DNA of 64,000 nt from Apostichopus japonicus (taxonomy: Eukaryota > Echinodermata > Holothuroidea > Aspidochirotida > Stichopodidae): NCBI RefSeq assembly GCF_037975245.1, contig NC_092563.1, positions 6,327,501 through 6,391,500 on the forward strand, read 5' to 3'. The notes under the pieces are model-generated. The model was not told where the DNA came from. It saw only the letters and a program-made list of their open reading frames with translations, and searched no databases. The position numbers were made by a program, and so were the translations under genes. Shown piece by piece: positions 22,943-33,366 of this stretch (position 1 is the stretch's first letter; every line of letters begins with the position of its first letter).

Positions 22943-23426
22943 TCAAGAAAGGGACTCGTCAGTTTAGCGATCCGGAGGTAAAGAGCGATACACGACGTTG
23001 GCCAAAAATGAAGAAGGCCGGTGACCCTACTTTAGGGGTATATGTTGATCATTTGTATGTATTGCCAATACGCAGCTCGGGGTTTAGACCTCCCAATTAC
23101 TGGTGTCGGATCAAACGACGATTTTGACACTTGGTTGCGTCGTGGGAAGCTGAGTGCAAGGAACGTGCTGATGAGTTAGCTAGCGACCACCCCTCGGGCT
23201 GTCATGCCTATACACTGCTTAATAAAATTCCTATTTTTCAATCACACCTTGGAAGACAACTGAGACTTTCTTGACAAATATCTGGGACAGATTTCACCTT
23301 CTGATGACATTCGATCGACTTGTTTACAGCCTCGTCGTCGTTGCGGCAAGCTTTTTCTTTTCCCCTGTATAGTAGGCGGCAACATGTGTTGTCGATCACC
23401 GTCATTGCAGCTGGTCATAGAGATTG
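22931..23426 (+). pseudogene. Decayed coding-like stretch, unknown family
   Basis: One frame is open for about 65 codons from 22931 (including DPEVKSDTRRWPKMKKAGDP and RPPNYWCRIKRRF). It is interrupted by TGA near 23126, open again for about 48 codons (HLVASWEAECKERADELAS), then interrupted by TGA near 23272 and a TGA TGA pair near 23302, and open again to 23426. The region is richer in GC and CpG than its flanks. Keeping one frame over about 500 bp with few stops, all TGA, suggests an old coding sequence (host pseudogene or mobile-element gene), but I cannot name a family. A minus-strand ORF of 69 codons (23242-23451) overlaps it and is the rival reading. Confidence 0.3.
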
Positions 23427-23720
23427 ACCATCTCTCGTCGTATAAACTCAAGCTATATAGTTTAGGCTCACCATCTTGGTACTTTCATATTCGGGGTATT
23501 ACTTCTTCCATAGGCTAATTCTATAGGGCTAATGCTACACGGAAGAATGAAATACCCGGCACCAATGGTTCCCAGGGCACTTGTACATGGGTGGGCCTAC
23601 GAGTGTAGTGTCTACGAGAACCCTGATTCTTCTTGAAACAGCCAAAAAAAAAGAAGAGCAACAGAGAGGCAGGTCATGTACCATCTAACAAGTCCAAACA
23701 AAATGATGGAGCAAAGGTTT

Positions 23721-23904
23721 CTGCATCATATAAGCATGACGTCATGTAAGTATGACGTCATATAAGTATGACATCATATAAGTATGACGTCATACTTATA
23801 TGATGTCATACTTATATGACGTCATATAAGTATGACGTCATATAAGTATGACGTCATATAAGTATGACGTTATATAAGTATGACATCATATAAGAATGAC
23901 GGTA
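23721..23904. repeat. 16-bp CRE (TGACGTCA) minisatellite with orientation switch
   Basis: The unit is ATAAGTATGACGTCAT. Octamer positions start at 23737, 23753, 23769, 23785, 23801, 23817, 23833, 23849, 23865 and 23881, exactly 16 bp apart, with degenerate sites at 23721 and 23897. Six are perfect TGACGTCA (23737, 23753, 23785, 23817, 23833, 23849); the others differ by one or two bases. The linker is TATAAGTA except between 23785 and 23817, where two linkers read TACTTATA, the reverse complement. So an internal block is inverted with breakpoints inside the palindromic octamers. TGACGTCA is the consensus CREB/ATF site; binding is inferred only. Confidence 0.9.
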
Positions 23905-24281
23905 GCTGTAGGTCTATACTAGCCCGTCAATTCGACATCAATTTCAACAGACAATATGGCTTAATGTGCCTATATTTACTTTGCTATGGAAACCTTGGTA
24001 TTACATACATCTTGGTATTACATCTTTAATGATTCAAACAATCATTGGAGAGTTAAAGTCATCGTTTATAGGATCAAAATTGGTAACAAATATTTCTAGG
24101 GGAATAAGTAATAAGTTCAATGATTGACAAACATTTATTGATTTATCTGTATTTGAATAACATTTGATATCAAAGTTCACGTGACCCACAGAAATACTGA
24201 CGCAGTAAATTTGTCCTACTTTAGTAAAACAATTTAAATCATATTCCACTTACCTAACGATAACGACCCACCTATACATGC

Positions 24282-24660
24282 CTATGTCACTCCTTGCCCC
24301 CCCCCCCTCCCATCCAAAGAAAACACAATAAAACAATTGTATAGTTTTATAAAACGTCTATAATAAATTGTCGTTATTCCATTTTTAGTAAAAAAAAAAT
24401 TACTCTTTCCTGTAGTAAAATGACTAATGCTAACAAATTTTGTTATCATTCCTAACTTAATATACAATCCCACCGATAAATGTCTCCACGAATCGATTTG
24501 CACTGGCGACACAATCTTTGTAACAGGATTTATGAATAAATGTAGTAATCCACAAATAGGACCATATCGACATGTAATGGTCGTCAAGCTCATTAATGCC
24601 CTCGCAACAAATAAGGCAATTGACATCCGTATGGAGGACATCATTGTTTAAAAACTAAAT
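24282..24660. CDS. Segment open in three frames on both strands
   Basis: Three frames overlap. Plus 24427-24651 has 74 codons with an ATG start (includes KCLHESICTGDTIFVTGF). Minus 24644-24282 has 120 codons with an ATG start (begins MMSSIRMSIALFVARALMSL; hydrophobic first third). A second minus frame, open from about 24655 to 24470, lacks an early ATG but is Cys/His-rich (CLICCEGINELDDHY, then HKSCYKDC), reminiscent of a zinc-binding arrangement. Only one, or none, can be the true frame. No family is recognised. Codon usage is near the local average, and a repeat-derived origin is possible. Confidence 0.25.
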
Positions 24661-25079
24661 CTAAATCCTTCCCTTTTATTTTTGGGGGGATTTTAAATTT
24701 ACCATCATGCACTAGCCCTCTTGGCAGGTGCTAAGATTTCCGGCCACGATATTCAACCTTTGTTGATCTCAGCTGTGGTAAGCAGGTCATGCAGGTTTTC
24801 TCGATATGTTCCAGTTTCAGTTGTTTTCCAGAGAAGACCTTTTTCTCAAAGATCATCCAAACTTTGCCCAAGAAAGTGCTGGAGAATACAAAATGGTCAT
24901 GTAATCAAGTGCAAACTTCATCAAGCAGTTTAACTGCTACCATTTTGTCTTACAGTAAGGCTCCCTATACGCCACGGTGTTATTGGCATATCATAAAGAA
25001 GTATGCATTCATTTAACTGTGTGTCATATTTTGAAAAGAGCTGATGACAGGGACTAGGAGGCTGACTTTTGCTTTCACG

Positions 25080-25150
25080 ATGGTTCCCCGAAGGTGAATC
25101 CCACCTACCTCCTCTTACCCCCCCCCCCCCCTCTCCTCCACCTTCCCGAG
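25080..25150. repeat. C-rich tract
   Basis: CCTCCTCTTACC followed by about 12 C, then CTCTCCTCC. Low-complexity pyrimidine DNA. Confidence 0.8.
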
Positions 25151-25889
25151 GACTAGATTTCATATCCTGCTCTAAATAGGCTGAATTTACCCACACATTC
25201 CATTACAAACAACTTCTACTAGTTCTAATTCGATAACATCTCTGAAGGGAATGTTTTAGGGGAACCTGCCGTTTCCTATGGAGACTCGATTGACACCATA
25301 TATTCAGAGTATGCTATCTATCACACAGTACAGCAACGGATATAAACATCACGCATCATTCAAAATACCGGATTTTTGCTAATTGTTGTATTTACTCGTG
25401 AATGTCATATCCCCCACCACTAGAACTTTACATGAGGTTTATTCGAGATTGTATCACGTCCCTCTTTAAAAGATGTTCATGTTTGCTGAGACATATTAGT
25501 AAATGTAACATATAATACATGACATGTCTTTTCGATCTAATTAGACTTGAGTTGTTAATCATATTAATCTATTTAAAACCTTGACAAAGCGGTCAAAATG
25601 GTTAATTTGTTTCAAGCGAACTCGTTTCATCCAAAATTCGTTTAAAAGTTAGACTGATAATCGCAGTGCCATTGTGTGATTATAGAGTTCTTCGAAGAAG
25701 AAAAAAAAAACGACTTGCAAAGAACTAAAATATGACATCGACAAAGTTCTCTCCCAAACTTTTTTTTTAGTCAGACTTGGAATAAGCAACAGATGAGGAC
25801 AAACTGTCCTAATCAAGTGACGACATTATTCATAACCTGACAAATGATGGTATTTGCTATTAACATAAATAACTCATTTATTTAATATT

Positions 25890-25905
25890 CCCCCCCCCCC
25901 ACCCC
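25890..25905. repeat. C homopolymer tract
   Basis: About 11 C followed by ACCCC. Confidence 0.8.
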
Positions 25906-26204
25906 TCATCAGAAAACATAAACAATGAGAACTGGGAAATGTTTTTGACTTGGTATTCTCTCAAGTCAAACTACACTTTTGAATTGACTCCATATTTACA
26001 TTATTTATGTAAATTGTTATAATATATACAGCTACAGAACTTTCTGACATAATTCGAGAGCGGAGCGTTTGGAACTTTTAAATCCACCAAGAAATGCATT
26101 ACAAGTTATAATGTAGAGAATCAAAAGAAAGGCGAATAGAAAAATAGAAAAAAATGACACGGATTAAAACAGCGCCCTCAATTTCGATAGTAAACGTCAC
26201 TTAA

Positions 26205-26524
26205 CATCAACCAATCAGCTTGGATCATTGTCACATCAATCAACGGTGTGTAGCCTGGGGGTGACATCATCTTACTCCCTTATTTCTCATTGGCCCTCCT
26301 CTCTTTATTTTTTCGTCAATATTTTTATCTTTCTTTTCGTCGTTATATCTTCCTGTTTCTACTGCAGTTCAATATCCCCCTTCGCCGTTATCTCACAGTT
26401 GATGTTTAGATTTCTCGCGCCGATTATTGGATTCCGTCGACGCTTCGCTTGCCGTAACGGCGAGAACGAAGCGAGTAAAATCGATGTTGTATTGAGGAAA
26501 GATGCTGGCGCATCTACTGCCTGA
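26205..26524. promoter_or_regulatory. CCAAT/CpG-rich promoter-like segment with overlapping ORFs
   Basis: CCAAT boxes lie at 26211-26215 (forward) and at 26289-26293 and 26426-26430 (reverse, ATTGG). An E2F-like TTTCTCGCGCC lies at 26411-26421, with CpG-dense sequence from 26390 to 26520. Open frames exist on both strands. The plus frame 26228-26524 (98 codons, TTG start only) has two hydrophobic segments and a basic tail. The minus frame 26520-26359 (53 codons) directly follows an acceptor-like GATTTAGAGGATTCAG. The combination suits either a promoter/first exon or an exon; I cannot decide which. Confidence 0.3.
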
Positions 26525-26998
26525 ATCCTCTAAATCAGAAATAAATTTAATGGAAAGAATAACTGACGGCGATCCATGGCTCTTCTTGACGTCAAATTAC
26601 AAACCATCCATAAAACTGACATTCCCGTATCATCATTTTATTCCATGAAACTGGAAAACATTGCCATATACAGATCATATAAAGTATCCGCATGACCATA
26701 TTTCATTATGATGTACATACCAAAAACAAACAATAACAAATTTCACTATAGCATGCGCAAGCTCTGGTTGGGAATGTCTCATCAAATGCTTGTCTTTGAT
26801 TCATTTTGATAATTTTTAGAGGAGGCTGTGGAGAACGTTGACATACAGTTTACCATATGACCACGATTGCACTTAAAATGTCACAAATTTCATTCCATCT
26901 AAGCTCATAACAACACCAAACACACCAAAAACACCATACCAAGCAACATACGTGACTTAAACGGCAAATCTCTTGCCTGTGTCAGACAAATCACCCAT

Positions 26999-27012
26999 GG
27001 GGGGGGGGGGGT
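26999..27012. repeat. G homopolymer tract
   Basis: About 12 G followed by TAGGGG. Confidence 0.85.
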
Positions 27013-27062
27013 AGGGGCGAAATCCGCAAGGGATTATGGATTACAACTTACACGTCGGGTGG

Positions 27063-27305
27063 TTTCCAATTCATTTTAACTCAGTCAATTTTTTTTTTTT
27101 AACTCAGTCCAATTCATTTTAACTCAGTCAAATTTGGAATCTTTTCCATTTAGAAAGTCATTTCAGATGGGAAAACAGCAGATTGCTCTTGAATGAAAAA
27201 CCCACCATACTATGACCCGGCCGGGAATCGAACCCGGAACCTCCCGATTGCTAGACCTCATTGCTTCAAAAATGCCACCGCCTTTATCCACTCGGCCACA
27301 ACACC
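27063..27305 (-). mobile_element. SINE with tRNA-Ser-like head
   Basis: Read on the minus strand, 27305-27213 has a tRNA layout. The A box is TGGCCGAGTGG (27298-27288) and the B box GGTTCGATTCC (27234-27224) within a perfect 5-bp T stem CCGGG/CCCGG. A class-II-like long variable region is present. The anticodon loop TTTGAAG would give UGA (Ser). The acceptor stem (GGTGTTG against CCGGGTC) pairs poorly, so this is not a working tRNA gene. The body runs to about 27130. The tail repeats TGACTGAGTTAAAA-type units: two 21-bp near-identical blocks at 27066-27086 and 27109-27129, separated by an A/T run. This is the standard architecture of a tRNA-derived SINE moved by LINE machinery. No clear target-site duplication was found. 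Confidence 0.75.
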
Positions 27306-28419
27306 GGTATAATCCATTTGCATATTCCATTTGAATATCTCGTGAATATTACCATTTCCAGTCAATACTACTTAAAAAGGATACAATCTCCCGCTGCAAT
27401 CGTCGTTATCAATATGTTTCGCAGTAAGAAGACAGTAAACTTGTCTGTATGAAACCTAAGCCAATAACACCTTGTTATTATCGCGTATTCTATCAATACA
27501 CAAGATACCTAAAACGTTGATCAATACAAAAAAAAATTTATCACCATTATTACGAACTTTCATTCTCTACTGGCACTTGCAAGGAAATTGTTTCTTAACT
27601 TTTAATTGTCTAGTTGTGACCTAAAGTATCTGAAAATAACTCCAAAAAAATAGCACCTGATTGAAACACTTTTCAGTTTGGGAAAATATGAACTTATGTC
27701 GCAACGGCATCATGACAAAGAGGTACTTAGCATACACTTGATACTTTCTAATTAAGACTATATAACAGCGTTGTATATCATTTGGACCAACAATTAAATA
27801 TTTAGGTTACCGCTTAATTCTACAGCTCCAAACTAGTCTGGGCCCAGCTTCCTCTCCCAGGCGTCACCCATGGTAACGATGATTCAACATTATCGACATC
27901 ACGTATAAACTTATAAACTTTTGATAATTGAGCTGAAAACTGGGATCATTATGTTATGATAGATTGATTGATTGGAATGTCGATAGGCAAGAAAAAGAAA
28001 GAGACAACAACCGTGTTCGTGTTGACACTTATCATTCTTCTTTGTATTTGGGGGTGGGAGAAAGGGGGGGGGTGACAATTATAATCTCTTTTATTTTGAT
28101 ATTCAGTAAAAGAAACGAACATTAATTTTACATTGTTTTGCGCATGGACGAAAGAAACCGATATACAGTGTAATGAAGTAATATAATGTAATGTATTTTG
28201 TTTTATTTATTTGATTACTTCACCAAAAAGAAGTAAGAACAAAGAGGGCCTGTCTATAAACTCTTGTGCTTCACGCAAGGAGCCTCCCTATATGGCAGTC
28301 CACTGAAAGAGATTAACTTACATCTTCCTTGTATCTTTAGAATATTTCCAAACAGTTCAAATGCAGAATTAATTCCTTCCTTAAGCTTATTTTCGACCTT
28401 TTTACCGTTTTGTATAACC

Positions 28420-28485
28420 TCACACTACCCCCACTCCACCCCTTCCCCTCCCCCACTCTACCCCTACCCTTATCCCTCACAAGTA
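28420..28485. repeat. C-rich low-complexity tract
   Basis: CCCCCACTCCACCCC..CCCCTCCCCC..CCCC-type sequence. Confidence 0.7.
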
Positions 28486-29031
28486 AAATTTTTGTTTTTG
28501 TAAGGTTGTCTCATATCCACATATTTTCACATATACATTTATAGATGGCGGTTACTAAGAAGTAAAAAACGCCGTTTTTGCTCCCTTCACGACCAATCGG
28601 AAGTGACCCCTTTTTCTGTTAACACTAAACAGTGAGAAACAAAGTGAAGTGAATGTGTGTGTGTGTCTATTGCCTGTGTGGTCTAACGACAAAGGTAGGC
28701 CATACTGAGGGGGGATTACTAACGACTGTTGCAGTATAGGCTCGTCTATCAACACGTATCCTAACATGACACGGAAGGCTCGTCTAAGAGAACGGAGAAG
28801 AGCAAGTGTACAAACACGACATCGTCACTCCTGGATTAAACCCGTCCAATAGATCCCGGTTGGCGCGGTCTATTTTCTACACATGCTGACATTTCTTTTG
28901 GCGATAAGAAGACAGGATTTGTGAAGTAGTATCCTTGGTATTGAAGACAAAAAACCAAGAGTTGATGCATGAGTTAGCGAGTTATGTACAAAGTCTCCCG
29001 ATGCTGTGTAGCTTATTTTGTGTATAGGCAG

Positions 29032-29033
<2 letters not shown>

Positions 29034-29073
<40 letters not shown>

Positions 29074-29130
29074 TACATATATATACATATATATATATAT
29101 ACATATATATTTATATATATATATATATAT

Positions 29131-29175
<45 letters not shown>
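29034..29175. repeat. Long (TA)n microsatellite
   Basis: About 140 bp of TA dinucleotides interrupted by ATAC/ATTT variants. ORFs of 122 and 79 codons over it are Ile/Tyr artefacts. A G run (29299-29309) follows 120 bp downstream. Confidence 0.95.
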
Positions 29176-29298
29176 TTAGTGACCATGTGTGGGTTTATCT
29201 GTGTATTGCACCGTTTAGTTTTAACTTCGCTTGTCCATGCATGCGATCGCATCAGTCTTTTAAACGTTGTACACTACACAATAAGAGTGGGTGCGAGG

Positions 29299-29340
29299 GG
29301 GGGGGGGGGTGTACATTACACAATAATAGGGAGGGGGAAG
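29299..29340. repeat. Poly-G with duplicated flank
   Basis: GTACACTACACAATAA lies before the G run and GTACATTACACAATAA after it, followed by GGGAGGGGG: an approximate duplication of a 16-bp flank around a run of about 11 G. Confidence 0.7.
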
Positions 29341-29867
29341 GGGGACGCGTAAAGCATATCGTTGGTTCAAAACAATCATTTTGCCCGATTGTGGAATAAT
29401 ATATGACTTCCATGTATAGCCACTATCGCACAAGACTATATACTGGAATAAAGAAGTCGATAGGCTTACATGTTGAACAAATGGAACGTCGTTGAGCAGA
29501 TTTGATCATGTTTTCGAAATAGTACAGAGGGACTAGTGTCCATATTGCTTCGAGACCTTAACCAGTGCCCCGACACCGTATTAGATAGGGGGGGGATATT
29601 TTTCATATAACAAGATTTTCACACGGACGCGGTGCGCCGCAGATGGCACTTTCAGTAACAATGAACAATGATCTGACTCCCACCCCCACCGGCTTCCCCT
29701 AACTGAAACCTTTGCCGCCGAAGTCCGGGCTTGTTACACCCCTATTTGCTCCTCTTACACTTTTCCTTGCTATATACGTCGTAGATTAACTGCTTAGGAA
29801 TAGTTGTAGGCTATGCAGGTTTCATATTTTACGTTCATCTACTACACATCGCCAAAACCTCCCTACT

Positions 29868-29886
29868 ACCACCCCCCCCCCCCCGA
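29868..29886. repeat. C homopolymer tract
   Basis: ACCACC then about 14 C. Confidence 0.85.
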
Positions 29887-30724
29887 CCTCTCGCTCATTC
29901 CTGGTTAAGGTAATCAATTTACTGATAATTCCTAAGTGTGTCAGGAAAAAAAAACATACAAACATACACACACACAAATCGATAAACGCAAAAATTTTAA
30001 AAACATAAAACTCGTGTTTCGATGCAATTCCTCTCTTCTTTGTTCTCTCTGAAGTAAAACTAAATGGGAGGTTCGTTATGAAGCAGAGGGATGCAACATC
30101 CCCAGGATTGTATGGAGTCTTCTTGCTTGCTTGCTTTTCGTTCACTTTTCATTAATAATTATAAATATGATACTGCCATAAAATATTCAGGATTTCCTAT
30201 ACTATTACTGTTTAATTCTCCATAAAATCCAATCGTTTAATGAGCCAATTTTAAGTTTTATAGTCTGACCCCGTGAAAAGAGATGCTCTTGTAGAAATAT
30301 TTCAGAGGTGATATGTGTCACTTGTACAGACCAAAATAGAATACTTTAGGAAGTGAAAGAAAAACTACAACAAGACAAACAATTATTTTACACATTTTCC
30401 GCTTTCGTTATAAACTGGTATGGAGAAAATATAATGTCTATTTCAAAGAAGAAGAAGAATAAGGGGAAAAAGATTTCCCTGGTATGATGGTCCAATATTG
30501 GTGACATTATAATATGGTATACTATTTAATGAACGGATGTAAATAAAAGTGGCATTTCAACTCGGTAGTTTCGGTTTGGTTATGAAAATACCTATGTACT
30601 GATATAGCCGTACGAAACCAATAGTTAACACACACAAACACACGCACACAAAAACAGACAATAAATCACGTAGTACTAAATTAATGTTTATTTAATTCAC
30701 ATTACCAGAAATTACCAATCACTT

Positions 30725-30780
30725 TTATTGAATTGAATTTGAATTTATTGTCCACAATCGGAAATTCGGCTTACACAGGT
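30725..30780 (-). mobile_element. Truncated LINE 3' tail
   Basis: On the minus strand the sequence reads TGTAAGCCGAATTTCCG, then GTGGACAATAAATTC followed by AAATTCAATTCAA. A terminal AATAAATTCAATTCAA-type repeat is typical of non-LTR retrotransposon 3' ends in animals. Only the tail is recognisable; an A/G-rich tract lies on the element's 5' side (30788-30812). Five-prime truncation is the normal state of such copies. Confidence 0.4.
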
Positions 30781-31722
30781 CGTAAACGAAAAAAAGAAAA
30801 GAAAAGAAAAAGCAATAGTATAAGTATCAATAGACAGTAATACAACAAATATACAGAGAGTCCTACAAATAAGAAACTTATCTTTTCACTTGTGAATTAA
30901 ATATATGGATAGAGTTAGCCACAAATGAGTATCTGTAGCGGCCCCTAAGTGATTTTATAAATCATTTTTATCATGAAAAAAAGAGTGATGTCGAGTAAAG
31001 GAATCCCATTATGGAATCAATGTAATATAAGTAATAGCCTATTTAAATAATGTATCTGTAATAGTAACCTATGCATGTTCTGACCAACTGGTTTCGGCCA
31101 TGGTGGTTACCGTTCCTTCGCATCATTTATCAACATATTCATTCATATATGGTTACATTTCTGACCTAATCATTCGTTCATGTCCTTCAATGATGTCACG
31201 AGTTCATTGTATACGGAATTCGTTCTTGTTTCTTGTTCATTTGCAAAGCGACTATAGCCTGATCCAAGTTAACAATTCTTGCCAGAAAGGTAAGTCGTTA
31301 GTTGTACGCAATTCGCATTGACACATCTACTGTATATACAAATGTGGTAGGCGCATAACGCTAGGCTATAGTTGGGCAAGTTCAAACGATTTTTTTTTGT
31401 CTGACATGAACACTACAAAGGCGTACATTTTGTGATTTGTAATCATTATACGTTCTTGCTGAGAAACTTAAATGTTGTTCAATCCATAGCGGAGGGGTTT
31501 GATTCTTTAGCTCCTTTGAGTAAATTCTAACAATTTTAACTTCTCTAGAGTGAAAGCACTCGCTCCTCTTGAACTAACATGACGTAAAGCCACTCAGTAA
31601 TGTTAAGAATGACATTCACTCTTCTAAATGCTGATTATATACTGTACACTCTCATAGAATGAATTTTTGCACTCTTTAGAAATTCAGAGTGCATGAATCA
31701 AGTATAGTGGTATCATTTCAAA

Positions 31723-31925
31723 GTGTTTCGATCATAGCTAGGATCTTCTTCAAAGCGCAAAACTGAAACGAAAGCAGAACGGACATATCAAAACTATAGG
31801 CAGAAAGTTGGACAGACCATTAAATAATTAAAAGTCCTGACTCTGGTTTCAATGTGTTCTTTATTCTGTTTCGTTTTCAGATGGCTTTTGAAAAAAAAAA
31901 ACATCCTGCTATAGGATCGAAACGT
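31723..31925. repeat. Inverted repeat with GATCGAAAC ends
   Basis: The left arm (31723-31779), read in reverse complement, runs TTCTGCTTTCGTTTCAG ... GATCGAAAC. The right arm (31864-31925) runs TTCTGTTTCGTTTTCAG ... GGATCGAAACG. The arms are imperfect, about 57-62 bp, with an 84-bp spacer. The right arm continues as TCGAAACGTCTGGCC, a 15-mer that recurs at about 42849-42863. GATCGAAACGTC-type words are frequent at the ends of Penelope-like and some other retroelements, so a mobile-element remnant is the favoured explanation (inference). Confidence 0.55.
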
Positions 31926-31971
31926 CTGGCCCTGCAATTTATACATTGACGACCTACGAAAGCTTTTGCAG

Positions 31972-31972
<1 letters not shown>

Positions 31973-32015
<43 letters not shown>

Positions 32016-32030
32016 TATAGATATAGATAA
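31973..32030. repeat. (TA)n then (GATATA)n microsatellite
   Basis: About 20 TA units followed by three GATATA units. Confidence 0.93.
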
Positions 32031-33338
32031 GCAGTTTGCTAAGCAGTATTTTCTCTCTAACTCTCTTTGTTATTTAAATGTGTTAATGTTCAGACCACGT
32101 GGTGACTTACCCTGTATTAGAACAACATTACGGTACTTTCCAACGGAATGTAACCTTATAAATGAGAATATTATTGCATAAAAGATTCGCGCTGATAAAT
32201 GTTGTAGATATACTCTATGGGTGAAAGTTAATAAGAAACAAGAACAATATTTTGTCAAGTAATGACGGTGGCAACATTATTTTGTAGAATAAAAATAGTC
32301 AGTTTGATTTTATATCTAAAGTTGAAATCTCGAATTTGAACTTTGACTTCGACCTTATGAGGTGAGACAGAAAAAAACAACCAAAAAATGAAACTAGACT
32401 CATACATAATCTATAATTTCAGGGAAGTATGAACAATTTCCGTTTTAGTTTAACACTTCGTGTTTCTATTATAGGCCAACATCTTTTATTTCATCTCGTT
32501 CCGGTTATAGTTACCAAGTGGTCTAATAAAACGGGATTCTTGGTATCCCAAAAGAGATGGTTAAAGGGTTTTTTTTTTCTTTCCCTTTGTTTTTCGTATT
32601 CCTTTCCTACTCATTGGTTGTAATGAATGTCCTGTATAACTTTTTACGAAGTATCTTTAAGTGTTCTGGAATGGTTTCCAGATTTGAGACGAAGATATAG
32701 TAGTATCGATTTACCAGTGATGTTTCTCACTGGTGACCACCGAAACAACAGCGGTAAATCACACGCGCTCTTTTCAACAGGGGAAAAAAGATGGTTTTTT
32801 AATTGGTTGTTTTATGGTAGGACGTTCTTAGGGTGTCGTTTTTATGTGTCAAGTTTATGATTGAGGTTCAGCCACCGACGAATACTAGCTCTTATTTACG
32901 ATACCAGCCGCATCCTCTGAGCAAAACCTATAAGTTGCGGTCACTACTGTGAACGGCTTGGAAGTCAAAACTAACGCATACAAAGTTTGTTGACTTAACC
33001 AAGTCGTTTGTCATCTTCAAAAGGCAAAAAGACAAACATCTTAAGAGGGGAACGAGGAGGATAGTTTTTTAGAAAATAAATACCTTTCACAATCATAGAT
33101 TAGTATATAGTTTTGAAATCGCAAACGGTTAAAAAAATATATATATAGAGAGATTCCCTTAGCCATAAAAGTACTTCCGTGTTATAACGATATTTCTCTC
33201 CGTCAATCTACCTCCGTATGTCAACTTATAGAGAATAATATAGCTTTTTGCCGTTGGGTAACAAATTAACTGATCGATTAAAAACTGAAACATCCCCCAC
33301 CACTGAATTTCTCATAAAATGAACGTGGACGAGCTAGA

Positions 33339-33366
33339 TATTTATTAATTAATTAATTAATTAATT
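33339..33366. repeat. (TTAA)n microsatellite
   Basis: TATTAATTAATTAATTAATT and flanks: about six TTAA tetranucleotides. Confidence 0.85.

Noticed and set aside
27213-27305. Functional tRNA-Ser gene
   Set aside because: The internal pol III boxes are excellent but the acceptor stem pairs badly, the anticodon stem is slipped, and a SINE body with a repeated tail follows.
29822-30145. 107-codon minus ORF with a protein-like first half
   Set aside because: It has a GTG start directly after a stop, crosses a GT-rich stretch and a poly-C run, and its length is within chance expectation. No domain was recognised.
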